Assembly: GCA_900552245.1 (NCBI GenBank) | Contig: URYY01000014.1 | Location: 1-23,404, forward strand | DNA from: an uncultured Opitutales bacterium | GTDB lineage: Bacteria; Verrucomicrobiota; Verrucomicrobiia; Opitutales; Intestinicryptomonadaceae | Length of the DNA stretch: 23,404 bases | Reading direction: 5' to 3' | Shown: in pieces, positions 1 to 7,859 of the stretch | Layout: every line of letters begins with the position of its first letter | Position numbering within the stretch: position 1 is the stretch's first letter | Notes under the pieces: generated by a model | Database searches by the model: none | Told to the model about the DNA's origin: nothing | The model's input: only the letters and a program-made list of their open reading frames with translations | Program-made: the position numbers and the translations under genes

Positions 1-907
1 GGCTTGGGCGCTGCAAATAGTACTTCGGCAAATGCCAAGAAGCCGTCAGAAAATATATTATGTCTGCACCCTGCTCTATTGCAGTTTGATAGGCGTCGTA
101 CATCGGATAGACAGCCAAGCCCTGGTACCAGTCGCCATTCCAGAGGCAGCCGCCCAAATACTTGCTCTCAAGCCTCGGGGGAACGGCGTTTCTAAGCTCC
201 AAACGGTCGCTTGTGAAGGCCCCCACGCCTATGTTGTGCACGTTGGCGTTTATGGGCTTTATCCAGTTTAGGAAGGCCTGCTTATTGGCTGCGTTGGCGG
301 GCACGAGGTTCCTTCTAAAGGCGGCGCGCTCCCCGTCGAAAACTATGGCGTTAAAGAGCACGGTCGGCGGAAGTCCGCGCACGAGGGTGGTAATTTCATT
401 CTTTATGACATTGTATGCGTCTAAACCGCCCATATCGTCCGACATCGTATTCCTCGCGGCATCGAAGACAATCAGAACTCTGTCTGACGAGGCCTTCATA
501 TCGAAGAGTGAAAATGTGGGCAGATCGATTTTTATCTTGCTGCTGCCCAAATCCATATTGCTCACAAAAAAGCCTCCTCCACCCTCTCCACCGGCACCGC
601 TTGGAAGCGATATATTCATTGGGGTAATTGTATTCATTTTTGGAGCAACTACATTTATTCTCCTGACAGCTCCGGTTGAGCGCTTCATATTGCGCTTTAC
701 AATCACGTTTTTAGTTTTTTCTGGCTCCTTAATTTTCTGCGGTTTTGGGGCAGACTCAAAGGAGGTTTCAACAGGCAAAATTGCCCTTGTTATCATAACG
801 CCTCCCAACATCAAAAGGAGGGCTACTTGTACGATACCGACAAAAATAAGCACTTTTAAAAATAGTGTATTTTTTCTGCGCTTTGGTTTGAATTTATGAA
901 GCACCAT
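1..907 (-). CDS. Membrane-anchored von Willebrand A-like protein, 3' end outside the window
   Basis: The frame is open from an ATG at 907 to the window edge, giving 302 codons without a stop; the C-terminus is missing. A basic start (HKFKPKRRK) is followed by one membrane segment at about residues 15-41, then a Pro/Lys-rich linker (50-75), a Gly-rich stretch (103-112, GAGGEGGGG) and, from about residue 142, a vWA-like fold. In this fold RVLIVFDAARN is strand 1, GGLDAYNVIKNEI is helix 1 and ADIIYFLTASW (279-289) is a later strand. The usual metal-site motif D-x-S-x-S reads D-A-A-R-N, so metal binding is doubtful. By topology the domain should lie outside the cytoplasm. The gene follows the xylan operon in the same direction but is separated from it by a terminator, and it has its own candidate promoter element at 986-1002. 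The vWA assignment is inferred from strand and helix pattern; the role is unknown. Confidence 0.8.
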   Translation of the reverse strand, partial: MVLHKFKPKRRKNTLFLKVLIFVGIVQVALLLMLGGVMITRAILPVETSFESAPKPQKIKEPEKTKNVIVKRNMKRSTGAVRRINVVAPKMNTITPMNISLPSGAGGEGGGGFFVSNMDLGSSKIKIDLPTFSLFDMKASSDRVLIVFDAARNTMSDDMGGLDAYNVIKNEITTLVRGLPPTVLFNAIVFDGERAAFRRNLVPANAANKQAFLNWIKPINANVHNIGVGAFTSDRLELRNAVPPRLESKYLGGCLWNGDWYQGLAVYPMYDAYQTAIEQGADIIYFLTASWHLPKYYLQRPS

Positions 908-985
908 GGTACTCTAATTAAATATTAATCTTGCTTTTTTCTTTTTTGATTAAACCTTCAAACAGCTCACTCAGTCAAACTAATC

Positions 986-1002
986 GTAGTATTACAGTAA
1001 CA
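986..1002 (-). promoter_or_regulatory. Copy 1 of a shared 17-base promoter or operator element
   Basis: GTAGTATTACAGTAACA on the plus strand (TGTTACTGTAATACTAC in the gene sense) lies about 79 bases before the ATG at 907. The identical 17 bases recur at 7699-7715, upstream of another minus-strand gene. TAATAC could act as a -10 box, but no convincing -35 box is visible at normal spacing. It is therefore either a promoter for an unfamiliar sigma factor or a regulator site. Confidence 0.5.
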
Positions 1003-1012
1003 CCTGTAAAAT

Positions 1013-1028
1013 CCCTTTAAATAAAGGG
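1013..1028. promoter_or_regulatory. Palindrome beside the 17-base element
   Basis: CCCTTTAAATAAAGGG has two 6-base arms around a 4-base centre. It lies 10 bases from the 17-base element, on the upstream side for the gene at 907. A second, different palindrome occupies the equivalent place at 7721-7740. An operator is plausible; a weak hairpin is the alternative. Confidence 0.35.
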
Positions 1029-1105
1029 TCTATAAGCTTAATTGAGTTTGAAAATTTAAAAAATTTGCATAAAAAAAATTCTCCAAACTAAAAAAAATAA
1101 AAATT

Positions 1106-1139
1106 AAAAAAAAGCCCAAGTCTCATGCGAAACTCGGGC
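1106..1139 (-). terminator. Rho-independent terminator of the xylan operon
   Basis: In the minus-strand sense, GCCCGAGT pairs with ACTTGGGC (8 base pairs, one G-U), extendable by two more pairs around a CGCATG loop. A run of eight T follows directly. It lies 28 bases past the GH43 stop codon and separates the operon from the vWA-like gene. Confidence 0.85.
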
Positions 1140-1166
1140 AAAAAAATTGAAAATATTTCTTAATAT

Positions 1167-2132
1167 TTAATCAGTCCCTTCAATTGTTTTTATTCGGCCC
1201 TGAGAGTCGTATTCCAACTCGCAGACTTTTAAACTTCGGAGCCAAGTTTTGCCATTTGAAGGAACGCAATCGTGGTGAAACAAATACCATTTGCCCTTGT
1301 ATTCAACTATGCTGTGGTGGGTGGTCCAACCTACAACCGGAGTTAAAATCACACCCTGATAGTAAAAGGGTCCATACGGATTGTCTCCAATAGCATAACA
1401 TATAAAATGGGTATCGCCCGTTGAATAGGAATAATAGTATTTGCCATTGTACTTGTGCATCCATGAGGCTTCAAAAAATCTATGAGGATTGTCGGCCGAA
1501 AGAGGATTCCCATTTTCGTCTAAAATTAAAACGGCTCTCGGCTCTTCCGCAAAACTCAACATATCATCCGACAGGCGCACAACCCTTGACGGCAATGCAA
1601 CCTCGCTGCCCTGAGCAAGCCTTGGAAATTCCATAGCCTTGTTGTCTTTATAACGCTGCAACTGCCCGCCCCAAAGCCCTCCAAAATACATGTAGTAGGC
1701 ACCGTCGTCGTCCTTAAAAACTGCGGGATCTATGCTGTAACTTCCGTTTATCGGGCTAGGCTCGGGCTTAAACGGCCCCTCCGGCGAATCCGATATGGCG
1801 ACACCTATTCTGAAAATATCAGTCTTATCCTTTAGCGGGAAATACATGTAGTACTTCCCGTCTTTTTCAGCCACATCGCAGTCCCAAAGCTGACGTCCCG
1901 CCCACGGAATATCCTCGGTCTTTAGTACGACTCCGCAATCTCTCACTTCTCCGTGCATTGGATCTTCAGTGCAAAAGACGTGATAGTCTTTCATATTAAA
2001 ATGATCGCCATTGTCATTTTCGGCAACCCCGCTTTCCCAGTCGTGGGAAGGATATATATACAACTTTGAGTTAAATACATGGACGGACGGGTCCGCCATG
2101 TAATCATTTTCAACCAGATAGCGCTTCTTCAT
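1167..2132 (-). CDS. Glycoside hydrolase family 43 enzyme (beta-xylosidase or alpha-L-arabinofuranosidase type)
   Basis: This 321-residue protein shows the five-bladed propeller pattern of GH43. The three expected acidic residues are visible: D14 in MADPS (general base), D135 in SIDPAVF (pKa modulator) and E221 in RFFEASW (general acid). The opening, with SKLYIYPSHD and the END-NGDHF-MKDYHVF segment, resembles the group usually placed in GH43 subfamily 1. No signal peptide is present, so it should act in the cytoplasm on short xylo-oligosaccharides brought in by the neighbouring symporter. Its ATG lies one base after the GH10 stop, so translational coupling is likely. It is the last gene of the operon. 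GH43 membership is secure; xylose versus arabinose specificity cannot be read from the sequence alone. Confidence 0.93.
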   Translation of the reverse strand: MKKRYLVENDYMADPSVHVFNSKLYIYPSHDWESGVAENDNGDHFNMKDYHVFCTEDPMHGEVRDCGVVLKTEDIPWAGRQLWDCDVAEKDGKYYMYFPLKDKTDIFRIGVAISDSPEGPFKPEPSPINGSYSIDPAVFKDDDGAYYMYFGGLWGGQLQRYKDNKAMEFPRLAQGSEVALPSRVVRLSDDMLSFAEEPRAVLILDENGNPLSADNPHRFFEASWMHKYNGKYYYSYSTGDTHFICYAIGDNPYGPFYYQGVILTPVVGWTTHHSIVEYKGKWYLFHHDCVPSNGKTWLRSLKVCELEYDSQGRIKTIEGTD

Positions 2133-2133
2133 A

Positions 2134-3288
2134 CTACCACCTTCTGTCTCTCGGCAATGGCTTTTCCTTCACTTTGCCCTCTAAAATTTTTTTGACAAAG
2201 GGTTTTGGATTTAACTGCCTGTCAAAGGCCAATCCGTAATCGGTTCGCCCCTGCATAGGGAAGTTGTTCAGCCAAGAATCATCATCGGCAACGCCCCAGA
2301 ATGTCACCCTACTTATAGATTCGGAATGTCTTAAAAACAACCTGTAGAAATCTTCCATTCTCTTATTCCACTCTTCGGAGACATCTTCGGGAAGAGACTC
2401 TGTGTAGGGATTGTACTTGGCGTTGAACTCCTGCGTATCGGAAATATTTGCGCTCGCTCCCCACGCGCTCGGAAGTGCCGACATATCCCACTCCGTTATC
2501 ATAACTTTTACTCCGGCTTTTGAAAATGCCTCTATGCTCTTTTCAAACTCGGCAATATCGGGGTGCTGCATGCCCATATGCCCCTGCATTCCAACTGCAT
2601 CTATGCGTATGCGCTTCTTTTTTAGATTTTTTATGAGGCGCACAACGCCCTCGCGCTTGCCCTTGTCGGCCATTCCGTAGTCGTTGTAATAGAGCTCCGC
2701 TTTGGGATCGGCCTCGTGCGCGTACTGGAAGGCGAGTTCTATAAATTCCTCGCCCAAAATCTCGTAAAACTTGCTCTTTCTAAAAGAGCCGTCGCCCTCT
2801 ATTGCCTCGTTTACGACATCCCAGCCTTTTACCAAACCCTTGTAGCGGCCGACTATCGTCTGAATGTGCTTTTTCATTCTGGCCTTTAGGACTTCGGGCT
2901 CAACATTGTTTCCGTCCTCATCGGTGCAAAACCACTGCGGCAGCTGCGAGTGCCATATGAGAGTGTGCCCGACTATGAACATCTTATTTTCTAAGCCAAA
3001 CTTTACGAAAGCATCTGCCGCCGCAAAGTTAAACTCTCCCTCCCGCGGCTGCATGGGTTCGGGCTTCATTGTGTTCTCCGCCACAATAGAGTTGAAGTGC
3101 TTTTTTATAAGGGCGGTCTTTTCCGGAAAATGCCCGGCAACCTGCGCGTCGGTAATGGCAACCCCCACTAGAAACTTCCCCTTTGCCGCATCCTTTAAGC
3201 CGACCTCGCGCCCGCACTGTCCGAAAGCTTCAAAGGCGAGCAATAGCGACACAGCTAGGCAAAGTGTCTTAACAATTTTTAATCTCAT
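2134..3288 (-). CDS. Secreted GH10 endo-1,4-beta-xylanase
   Basis: This 384-residue protein begins with an export signal (MRLKIVKTL followed by a hydrophobic stretch to about residue 22) and contains a single GH10 barrel with no added binding module. Visible family landmarks are HTLIWHSQLPQWF (108-120), the acid/base E161 in WDVVNEA, NDYG (202-205), QGHMG (235-239), the nucleophile E266 in ITEWDMS, and TFWGVADDDSWL (329-340). It cuts the beta-1,4-xylan backbone. A Cys at residue 25 follows the hydrophobic region, but FGQC is not a good lipobox, so release or periplasmic location is more likely than lipid anchoring. It sits between the symporter (6-base gap) and GH43 (1-base gap). Confidence 0.97.
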   Translation of the reverse strand: MRLKIVKTLCLAVSLLLAFEAFGQCGREVGLKDAAKGKFLVGVAITDAQVAGHFPEKTALIKKHFNSIVAENTMKPEPMQPREGEFNFAAADAFVKFGLENKMFIVGHTLIWHSQLPQWFCTDEDGNNVEPEVLKARMKKHIQTIVGRYKGLVKGWDVVNEAIEGDGSFRKSKFYEILGEEFIELAFQYAHEADPKAELYYNDYGMADKGKREGVVRLIKNLKKKRIRIDAVGMQGHMGMQHPDIAEFEKSIEAFSKAGVKVMITEWDMSALPSAWGASANISDTQEFNAKYNPYTESLPEDVSEEWNKRMEDFYRLFLRHSESISRVTFWGVADDDSWLNNFPMQGRTDYGLAFDRQLNPKPFVKKILEGKVKEKPLPRDRRW

Positions 3289-3294
3289 AATTTT

Positions 3295-4794
3295 TTATTC
3301 CTCCTTAATTTCGCGCCTGCGCGCAAGTTCGTTTTGTATTTCTATATTAAACTTTTTACTTATAGGATAAAAGAACAATGCCGCCACCCCTACAAAGAAA
3401 GTGAAGGCCGGTATTAAACTAGAAGCCAAGACAATCCCGCTTACGGTATCGGCAGACTGCCGCACTCCCCCTCCCGAAACATAGCCGAACGACGACAATA
3501 CAAAGCCCAATATTGCGCCTCCCAAACCCAGGCCAGCCTTTAGCGCAAAGACAATTCCCGCAAAAACAAAACCCGTTGCGCGCCTCCCATTTACATACTC
3601 GGAGTGGTCCGCCACATCTGCAATCATTGCCCACAGAAGCGGAACAGTTGGAGCGTAAGCTAAACTCTTTAATGCATTTAATACGAAGACAGCTTCTACG
3701 TCTTTTGGGCTAGGCAGGTAAAAGCAGGCCGTAAATATCGCCGTTAGCGAAAGACAAACTATATAGACGTTTTTCTTTCCGAAATGATTTGCCAAGAATA
3801 CGGATAAAAAGACAACTCCAATAAATTGCACAATCGCCCCCAACATATTAAACATGCTAAAGCCGACAGCATAGGCCTGGTCTGAATTGTTAACAATTAA
3901 GCCAAATGAATTTAATATTGAGTAATACCAGCGCCCGGCATCTACGTCGGCAAGGCCTAGTGATGTTAAAAATCCATACAGTGCCGCCGAATCTATATAA
4001 TCCTGGAAATAGTAGTTCATAGCGCTGCCCCACATGGCAAGCGTTATAAATACGAATATCGTCAGAACAAACATTGCCCTCCAAGACACATCGCCAAAGA
4101 CGTCTTTTACGTCCTGCAAGATATTGCTCTTTTGATTTGCCGGCGGAAATATTCTCTCCTTTGTGGAAAAAAACGTAATTACAAGAAATACGACTGCAAC
4201 TGTAGCAAAGATTGAAATCGTGTAAAACCACCCCTGAGAGGCGTCGCCCTGCGGCCCAGAAAACTTGTTTACAAGCGGCAGTGTAAGCCCTTGTACTACA
4301 AACTGAGCTATGGTTGCCGCGACAAATCTTAGAGACGTTATGGAATTTCGCTCTTTTATGTCTCCCGTCATGACTCCACCAAGCGATGCGTATGGCGTGT
4401 TGTTAAAGGAGTACATGGTCATCAAGAGTATGTAGGATATCGTCGCGTACAAGGCGAGCAAAGCCTTGCTCTCTATACCGGGATTATAGAAGGCAAGCAC
4501 ATAAAATACGCCAAAAGGCAAGGCGGTCCACAAAACCCACGGTCGGTACTTGCCCCAACGAGTCTTTGTGCGATCGCTCAATACGCCAACAACGGGATCT
4601 ATGAAGGCGTCGGCAATTCGAGCTATCAAGAGCACGCTTCCGGCTATCGCCCCCTCCAGACCAAAGACATCTGTGTAGAATTTAGTCTGGTAAATCATCA
4701 TCATCTGAAATACCAGATTCGCCGAGCAATCTCCCAAGCTGTAACCAAGCTTTTCTAGCAGCGGCACCCTTTGACTTTCACTTTTTGCCTGCAT
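3295..4794 (-). CDS. GPH-family (MelB-like) sugar/cation symporter, probably for xylo-oligosaccharides
   Basis: This 499-residue inner-membrane carrier has about 12 hydrophobic segments. The family signature is at residues 62-86: D62-A-F-I-D66-P-V-V-G, then DRTKTRWGKYRPW. D62 and D66 occupy the positions of the two aspartates that form the cation site of MelB. The N-terminus GYSLGDCSANLVFQ is also typical of the family. It has insertions between helices and runs slightly longer than the usual 450-480 residues. Encoded between GH97 (2-base gap) and GH10 (6-base gap), it most likely imports oligosaccharides released from xylan. The family call is firm; the substrate is inferred from neighbours. 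Confidence 0.92.
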   Translation of the reverse strand: MQAKSESQRVPLLEKLGYSLGDCSANLVFQMMMIYQTKFYTDVFGLEGAIAGSVLLIARIADAFIDPVVGVLSDRTKTRWGKYRPWVLWTALPFGVFYVLAFYNPGIESKALLALYATISYILLMTMYSFNNTPYASLGGVMTGDIKERNSITSLRFVAATIAQFVVQGLTLPLVNKFSGPQGDASQGWFYTISIFATVAVVFLVITFFSTKERIFPPANQKSNILQDVKDVFGDVSWRAMFVLTIFVFITLAMWGSAMNYYFQDYIDSAALYGFLTSLGLADVDAGRWYYSILNSFGLIVNNSDQAYAVGFSMFNMLGAIVQFIGVVFLSVFLANHFGKKNVYIVCLSLTAIFTACFYLPSPKDVEAVFVLNALKSLAYAPTVPLLWAMIADVADHSEYVNGRRATGFVFAGIVFALKAGLGLGGAILGFVLSSFGYVSGGGVRQSADTVSGIVLASSLIPAFTFFVGVAALFFYPISKKFNIEIQNELARRREIKEE

Positions 4795-4796
4795 CT

Positions 4797-6755
4797 TTAT
4801 TTGCTTTTTATTACGAATCCGCCATCTCGCTTAAGCGGAATTTCAATAAACCCGTTTAGTGGCACTCTGATATCGCTCTTTAGCGGGCTGCGATCATCGG
4901 CGTCTGCGTATAGCGACACTTTCTTACCCTTTAACATGGGCAAATTCAATTTAACTTTCGACATCTCTGCATCTGCACTTACGCCTGCCACATACCAAGT
5001 TGAACCGTGCCTGCGCGCCAAAACACAGTACTTGCCCGGATAACCGTCTATAAACACAGTATCGTCCCAAGTTGTGGGAACTCCCTTTAGAAAATCCATA
5101 CATATTTGAGGAGCGTCCTCCAAATTGTTGGGAGTTATGGCAAAGGCCTGTATCGGATTTTGGAATAGCACCGATATTGCAAGCTCTGCAACGTCGCTTG
5201 TCTTGCGTATTGAACCGCCGTCATTGCCCCTGTTAAAACGCTTGTTCATAAAAGTTCCGCCAAACTCCATGGAGCCCGTCGTATTCCTTATAAATGGGTG
5301 AATGCTTGCAAAGTAGCTCATATTATCGCAGGCCCACTGTCCGAAAATAAGGGCTTCTGAGGCAATAACAGCTTCGCTTCCAACGTAGTTGGGATACATT
5401 CTCTCCCATCCGCGCGGCATTGTTGTGCCGTGGAAAAACACCATTAGCCCATAGTCGTCGGCATCGCTTAAAATCTGCTCGTAAAGACGCATAGTCTCCT
5501 GCTTGTCTCCGCCGAAGAAATCGACTTTTATACCCTTTACGTTGGCGTCCTTAAGCCACTTCATCTCGCGCTTGCGTATTATGGAATTGTCCATCTTATT
5601 TACAGTTTGCGCGATATCGTTCCAATAGCCGCTGGAGCTGTACCACAAAAGAACATCTACATTTTTTGAATTTGCGTACTTTATAAGCTCGCGCATCTTT
5701 TCATAACCTATGTTGACGTCCCAAGCTGCATCTATGAGGATATATTCAAACCCCATTTCAGAAGCCAAATCTATGAACTTAACTTGATCGTTCCAATTCA
5801 TGCTGGGATCCTGCCAGACAATCCAACTCCAAGTACTTCTGCCAAACTTGTATTTTTGCTTTGAGTCGTATAGAGGTTTTACAAGATCCCAAGCGATGGT
5901 AGTTTCCACAATTGGCTTTAGGCTATCGCCAACGGTTATCGTGCGCCAAGGAGTGTAACCCGGAAGTGAAAATCCCGGCTCTACGTTGCCGTTGCCGTTA
6001 TTTTCAGCAGGATTTGGCAGAGCCATTTTGTAGATTTTATTCTCGTCTGCGTCCGAGAGTTTTCCGGCGCAATAATTGCTGTCAACTCCGGTTTCGGAAA
6101 GTAAGACCCATGTCGAGGAATCGACTTTAAAAAGCGCCGGCAAAATCCAACCGTTTCTCGCATCGGAAACTCTGCCTAGCTCGCCCTCAAAATGGTACGG
6201 AGACTCATAGCTTGGCGTGGTGCGCTTCCAGCCGGTCATGGGCGGCATCTGCGGACTCATAAAGGTCTTTGTACCCTGCGGAAACTTAAAACCGCTATTT
6301 TCCGACATTACCCGCGCACAAGCAGTCTCGCCCTGCTTGGGAATGAAATATCTAAATGCAACATTATTGTTTGAAACCCTAAATATCGCGTCGAATTCGC
6401 CTTTTTTGCCTGCGGCAAAATTTATCCTCAGTTCTTTTGCCTCGTACTTAATTTTGGATTTTTTAATTTTGCTTTGGCTGTAATTTTCGCGAACATCGCC
6501 AACTTTGCTTGATTTTATCGAAAGATCGCTCTGGAAGTCCCCGCAATCCAATAGCAGCCCCAAAGGAGAGTTTTCAATTACCTTTTTATTTTTAAATTCG
6601 ACGCTGTAAGTTGCAACTCCCCCATCGTCGCTTACCTCCACTTTCAAGAGCCCGTCGGGGCTCTTGACTGAAGCGATTTTTGCCGCGCAAAAATGCGCCG
6701 CAAAAATAAAAATCGAAACTCTAACCACCAATCTTTTAATATATTTCATATCCAT
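4797..6755 (-). CDS. Glycoside hydrolase family 97 enzyme, retaining (alpha-galactosidase-like) type
   Basis: This 652-residue protein starts with a signal peptide (about residues 1-25, ending HFCAA). The N-terminal beta domain carries KSPDGLLKVEVSDDGG and SPLGLLLD. A TIM barrel begins near 305 (STWSWIVWQDPSMNW, YILIDAAWD), and a C-terminal beta domain follows. In the barrel, KGIKVDFFGGDKQ places D412 where the retaining GH97 enzymes have their nucleophile; inverting SusB-type enzymes lack this Asp. E461 in VGSEAV is a candidate acid/base. Retaining members are known as alpha-galactosidases and related activities, so a role in removing a side-chain sugar from xylan is plausible. A second in-frame ATG two codons in (MKYIKRL) could be the true start. 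The protein is of normal family length. Confidence 0.92.
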   Translation of the reverse strand: MDMKYIKRLVVRVSIFIFAAHFCAAKIASVKSPDGLLKVEVSDDGGVATYSVEFKNKKVIENSPLGLLLDCGDFQSDLSIKSSKVGDVRENYSQSKIKKSKIKYEAKELRINFAAGKKGEFDAIFRVSNNNVAFRYFIPKQGETACARVMSENSGFKFPQGTKTFMSPQMPPMTGWKRTTPSYESPYHFEGELGRVSDARNGWILPALFKVDSSTWVLLSETGVDSNYCAGKLSDADENKIYKMALPNPAENNGNGNVEPGFSLPGYTPWRTITVGDSLKPIVETTIAWDLVKPLYDSKQKYKFGRSTWSWIVWQDPSMNWNDQVKFIDLASEMGFEYILIDAAWDVNIGYEKMRELIKYANSKNVDVLLWYSSSGYWNDIAQTVNKMDNSIIRKREMKWLKDANVKGIKVDFFGGDKQETMRLYEQILSDADDYGLMVFFHGTTMPRGWERMYPNYVGSEAVIASEALIFGQWACDNMSYFASIHPFIRNTTGSMEFGGTFMNKRFNRGNDGGSIRKTSDVAELAISVLFQNPIQAFAITPNNLEDAPQICMDFLKGVPTTWDDTVFIDGYPGKYCVLARRHGSTWYVAGVSADAEMSKVKLNLPMLKGKKVSLYADADDRSPLKSDIRVPLNGFIEIPLKRDGGFVIKSK

Positions 6756-6779
6756 AACTTGACAAAACTGAATTTAATA

Positions 6780-7583
6780 TTAACGCGGCCCCCTGTTTGT
6801 GAGAACTAGTACGTCTGACATAGACGACATAGCCCCGTCATTTTTGCGCTTAGATGGGTTAAAAGCCGCAAATACCGGAACCTTGACCGCATCCTTTTGA
6901 TTAAACACAATTACAAGCACGCGCTCGTAAGACCAAAACGAGTAAGATTTCTGCTCTATAAAAGACGGCGATTTCGGATCCTTCAAATTGAAAAACTTGA
7001 CCTTTCCAACCCTGCTCGAGCGTTTTTCGGACGGAGCTAGCGGAAGAGTCCTGCTAGAAAATACATTCATAGAATAGAGCCTTCCGCCGAGTTGTATGCC
7101 CACCCTGTAAGGGCTCAAGTTTACGACGCTGAGAGAGGGAATGGGCATGGCCTCCAAAGATACGTCTATGCAAGCTGCCAGAAGCTTTCCGCTTCTATTT
7201 TTTCCAAAAGCCAAATACACATCAGAACTTGAATTTGTATTAACACTTATCACCGGAACGTATAGTGCGTATCCCTCTTTAGGTTTTTCAAGCTCTTTTC
7301 TAGTGTAAAATGTTATTTCATCTTTTTTTGCAACTGAATACAACTGGCTAAAGCTGCGCGGGCGCATCTCGACGGGCGCAAAAATATCGCCCTTTGCTAC
7401 ATATAATTTTCTATTTTCAGAATCTAGCGATATAAGCCTAAATGACATGTCCGATTCGCCGGGGTTTGCCCATGTGTAGTTTGCAGGCGCATCCTTACCT
7501 ACAATTTCCTCCGCCGCCGCGCACTCGAATGCGAACATTAAAACCATACAGCCTAGAAGTACTTTTTTTAGAGACTTTAACAT
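6780..7583 (-). CDS. Secreted protein of unknown function at the head of the xylan operon
   Basis: This 267-residue protein has a clear signal peptide (KKVLLGCMVLMFAFECAAA, cleavage near residue 24). The body looks all-beta and has no catalytic motif I recognise. The middle reads IDVS-AMP-PSLSVVNLSPYRVGIQLGG, and a later segment is SYSFWSYERVLVIVF. The layout recalls small exported proteins of Verrucomicrobiota that sit beside pilin-like or vWA genes, but I cannot name a family. The stop is 24 bases before the GH97 ATG, so it is probably transcribed with the xylan genes. The promoter region shared with the divergent 7860 gene contains one copy of the 17-base element, 116 bases upstream of this start. 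A polysaccharide-binding role and a role in an envelope complex are both possible. Confidence 0.75.
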   Translation of the reverse strand: MLKSLKKVLLGCMVLMFAFECAAAEEIVGKDAPANYTWANPGESDMSFRLISLDSENRKLYVAKGDIFAPVEMRPRSFSQLYSVAKKDEITFYTRKELEKPKEGYALYVPVISVNTNSSSDVYLAFGKNRSGKLLAACIDVSLEAMPIPSLSVVNLSPYRVGIQLGGRLYSMNVFSSRTLPLAPSEKRSSRVGKVKFFNLKDPKSPSFIEQKSYSFWSYERVLVIVFNQKDAVKVPVFAAFNPSKRKNDGAMSSMSDVLVLTNRGPR

Positions 7584-7698
7584 ACTTGAGTGACTTTCAA
7601 AAAATTTGTGTTAACCGTCGAAAGCCTCGAGCCCAAACTGCAAGACTTTCATTTTTTCAATAGTCTATAAACTTTGCATTTAAAATTTAAAGCCACTT

Positions 7699-7715
7699 GT
7701 AGTATTACAGTAACA
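7699..7715 (-). promoter_or_regulatory. Copy 2 of the shared 17-base element
   Basis: This is identical over 17 bases to 986-1002 and in the same orientation relative to the downstream minus-strand gene (start at 7583). Flanking bases differ on both sides, so the match is a discrete site rather than part of a longer duplication. Confidence 0.5.
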
Positions 7716-7720
7716 AGCCC

Positions 7721-7740
7721 TTGAATTTATATAAATACAA
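7721..7740. promoter_or_regulatory. A+T-rich 20-base palindrome beside copy 2
   Basis: TTGAATTTATATAAATACAA is a perfect palindrome except for one A/A pair, with a 12-base perfect core (ATTTATATAAAT). It lies 5 bases from the 17-base element, on the same side as the palindrome at 1013-1028 beside copy 1. It sits in the divergent spacer between 7583 and 7860 and could serve both promoters. Confidence 0.4.
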
Positions 7741-7779
7741 AGCTTGGCAAAAAATTTTATTAAGAAGTAAAAAGCCAAA

Positions 7780-7791
7780 TTACTGTCATAT
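7780..7791 (+). promoter_or_regulatory. Variant of the shared element facing the 1418-residue gene
   Basis: TTACTGTCATAT matches the core TTACTGTAATAC of the 17-base element at 10 of 12 positions. It is on the plus strand, 69 bases before the ATG at 7860. The orientation and distance are similar to those of the other two copies, consistent with a promoter core TTACTGTNATAY. No separate -35 box is evident. Confidence 0.35.
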
Positions 7792-7859
7792 AAGTTTGGG
7801 GCTGACTTGGTGCGGGATTCTTTCTATAAGGGAATCAATTATTAACCTTATTTCCCAAA

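Noticed and set aside
162..899. 245-codon plus-strand open frame
   Set aside because: It is the complement of the vWA-like gene, which has a start, a membrane segment and a recognisable fold on the minus strand. The plus frame translates to low-complexity Ser/Leu/Ile text with no domain.
986..1002. LexA (SOS) box reading of the 17-base element
   Set aside because: It contains one TACTGT half-site as in the E. coli LexA box, but no second half-site at the required spacing, and none of the downstream genes is a DNA-repair gene.
2864..3370. 168-codon plus-strand open frame over GH10 and the symporter end
   Set aside because: It is antisense to a well-supported GH10 gene and has a composition unlike a natural protein.
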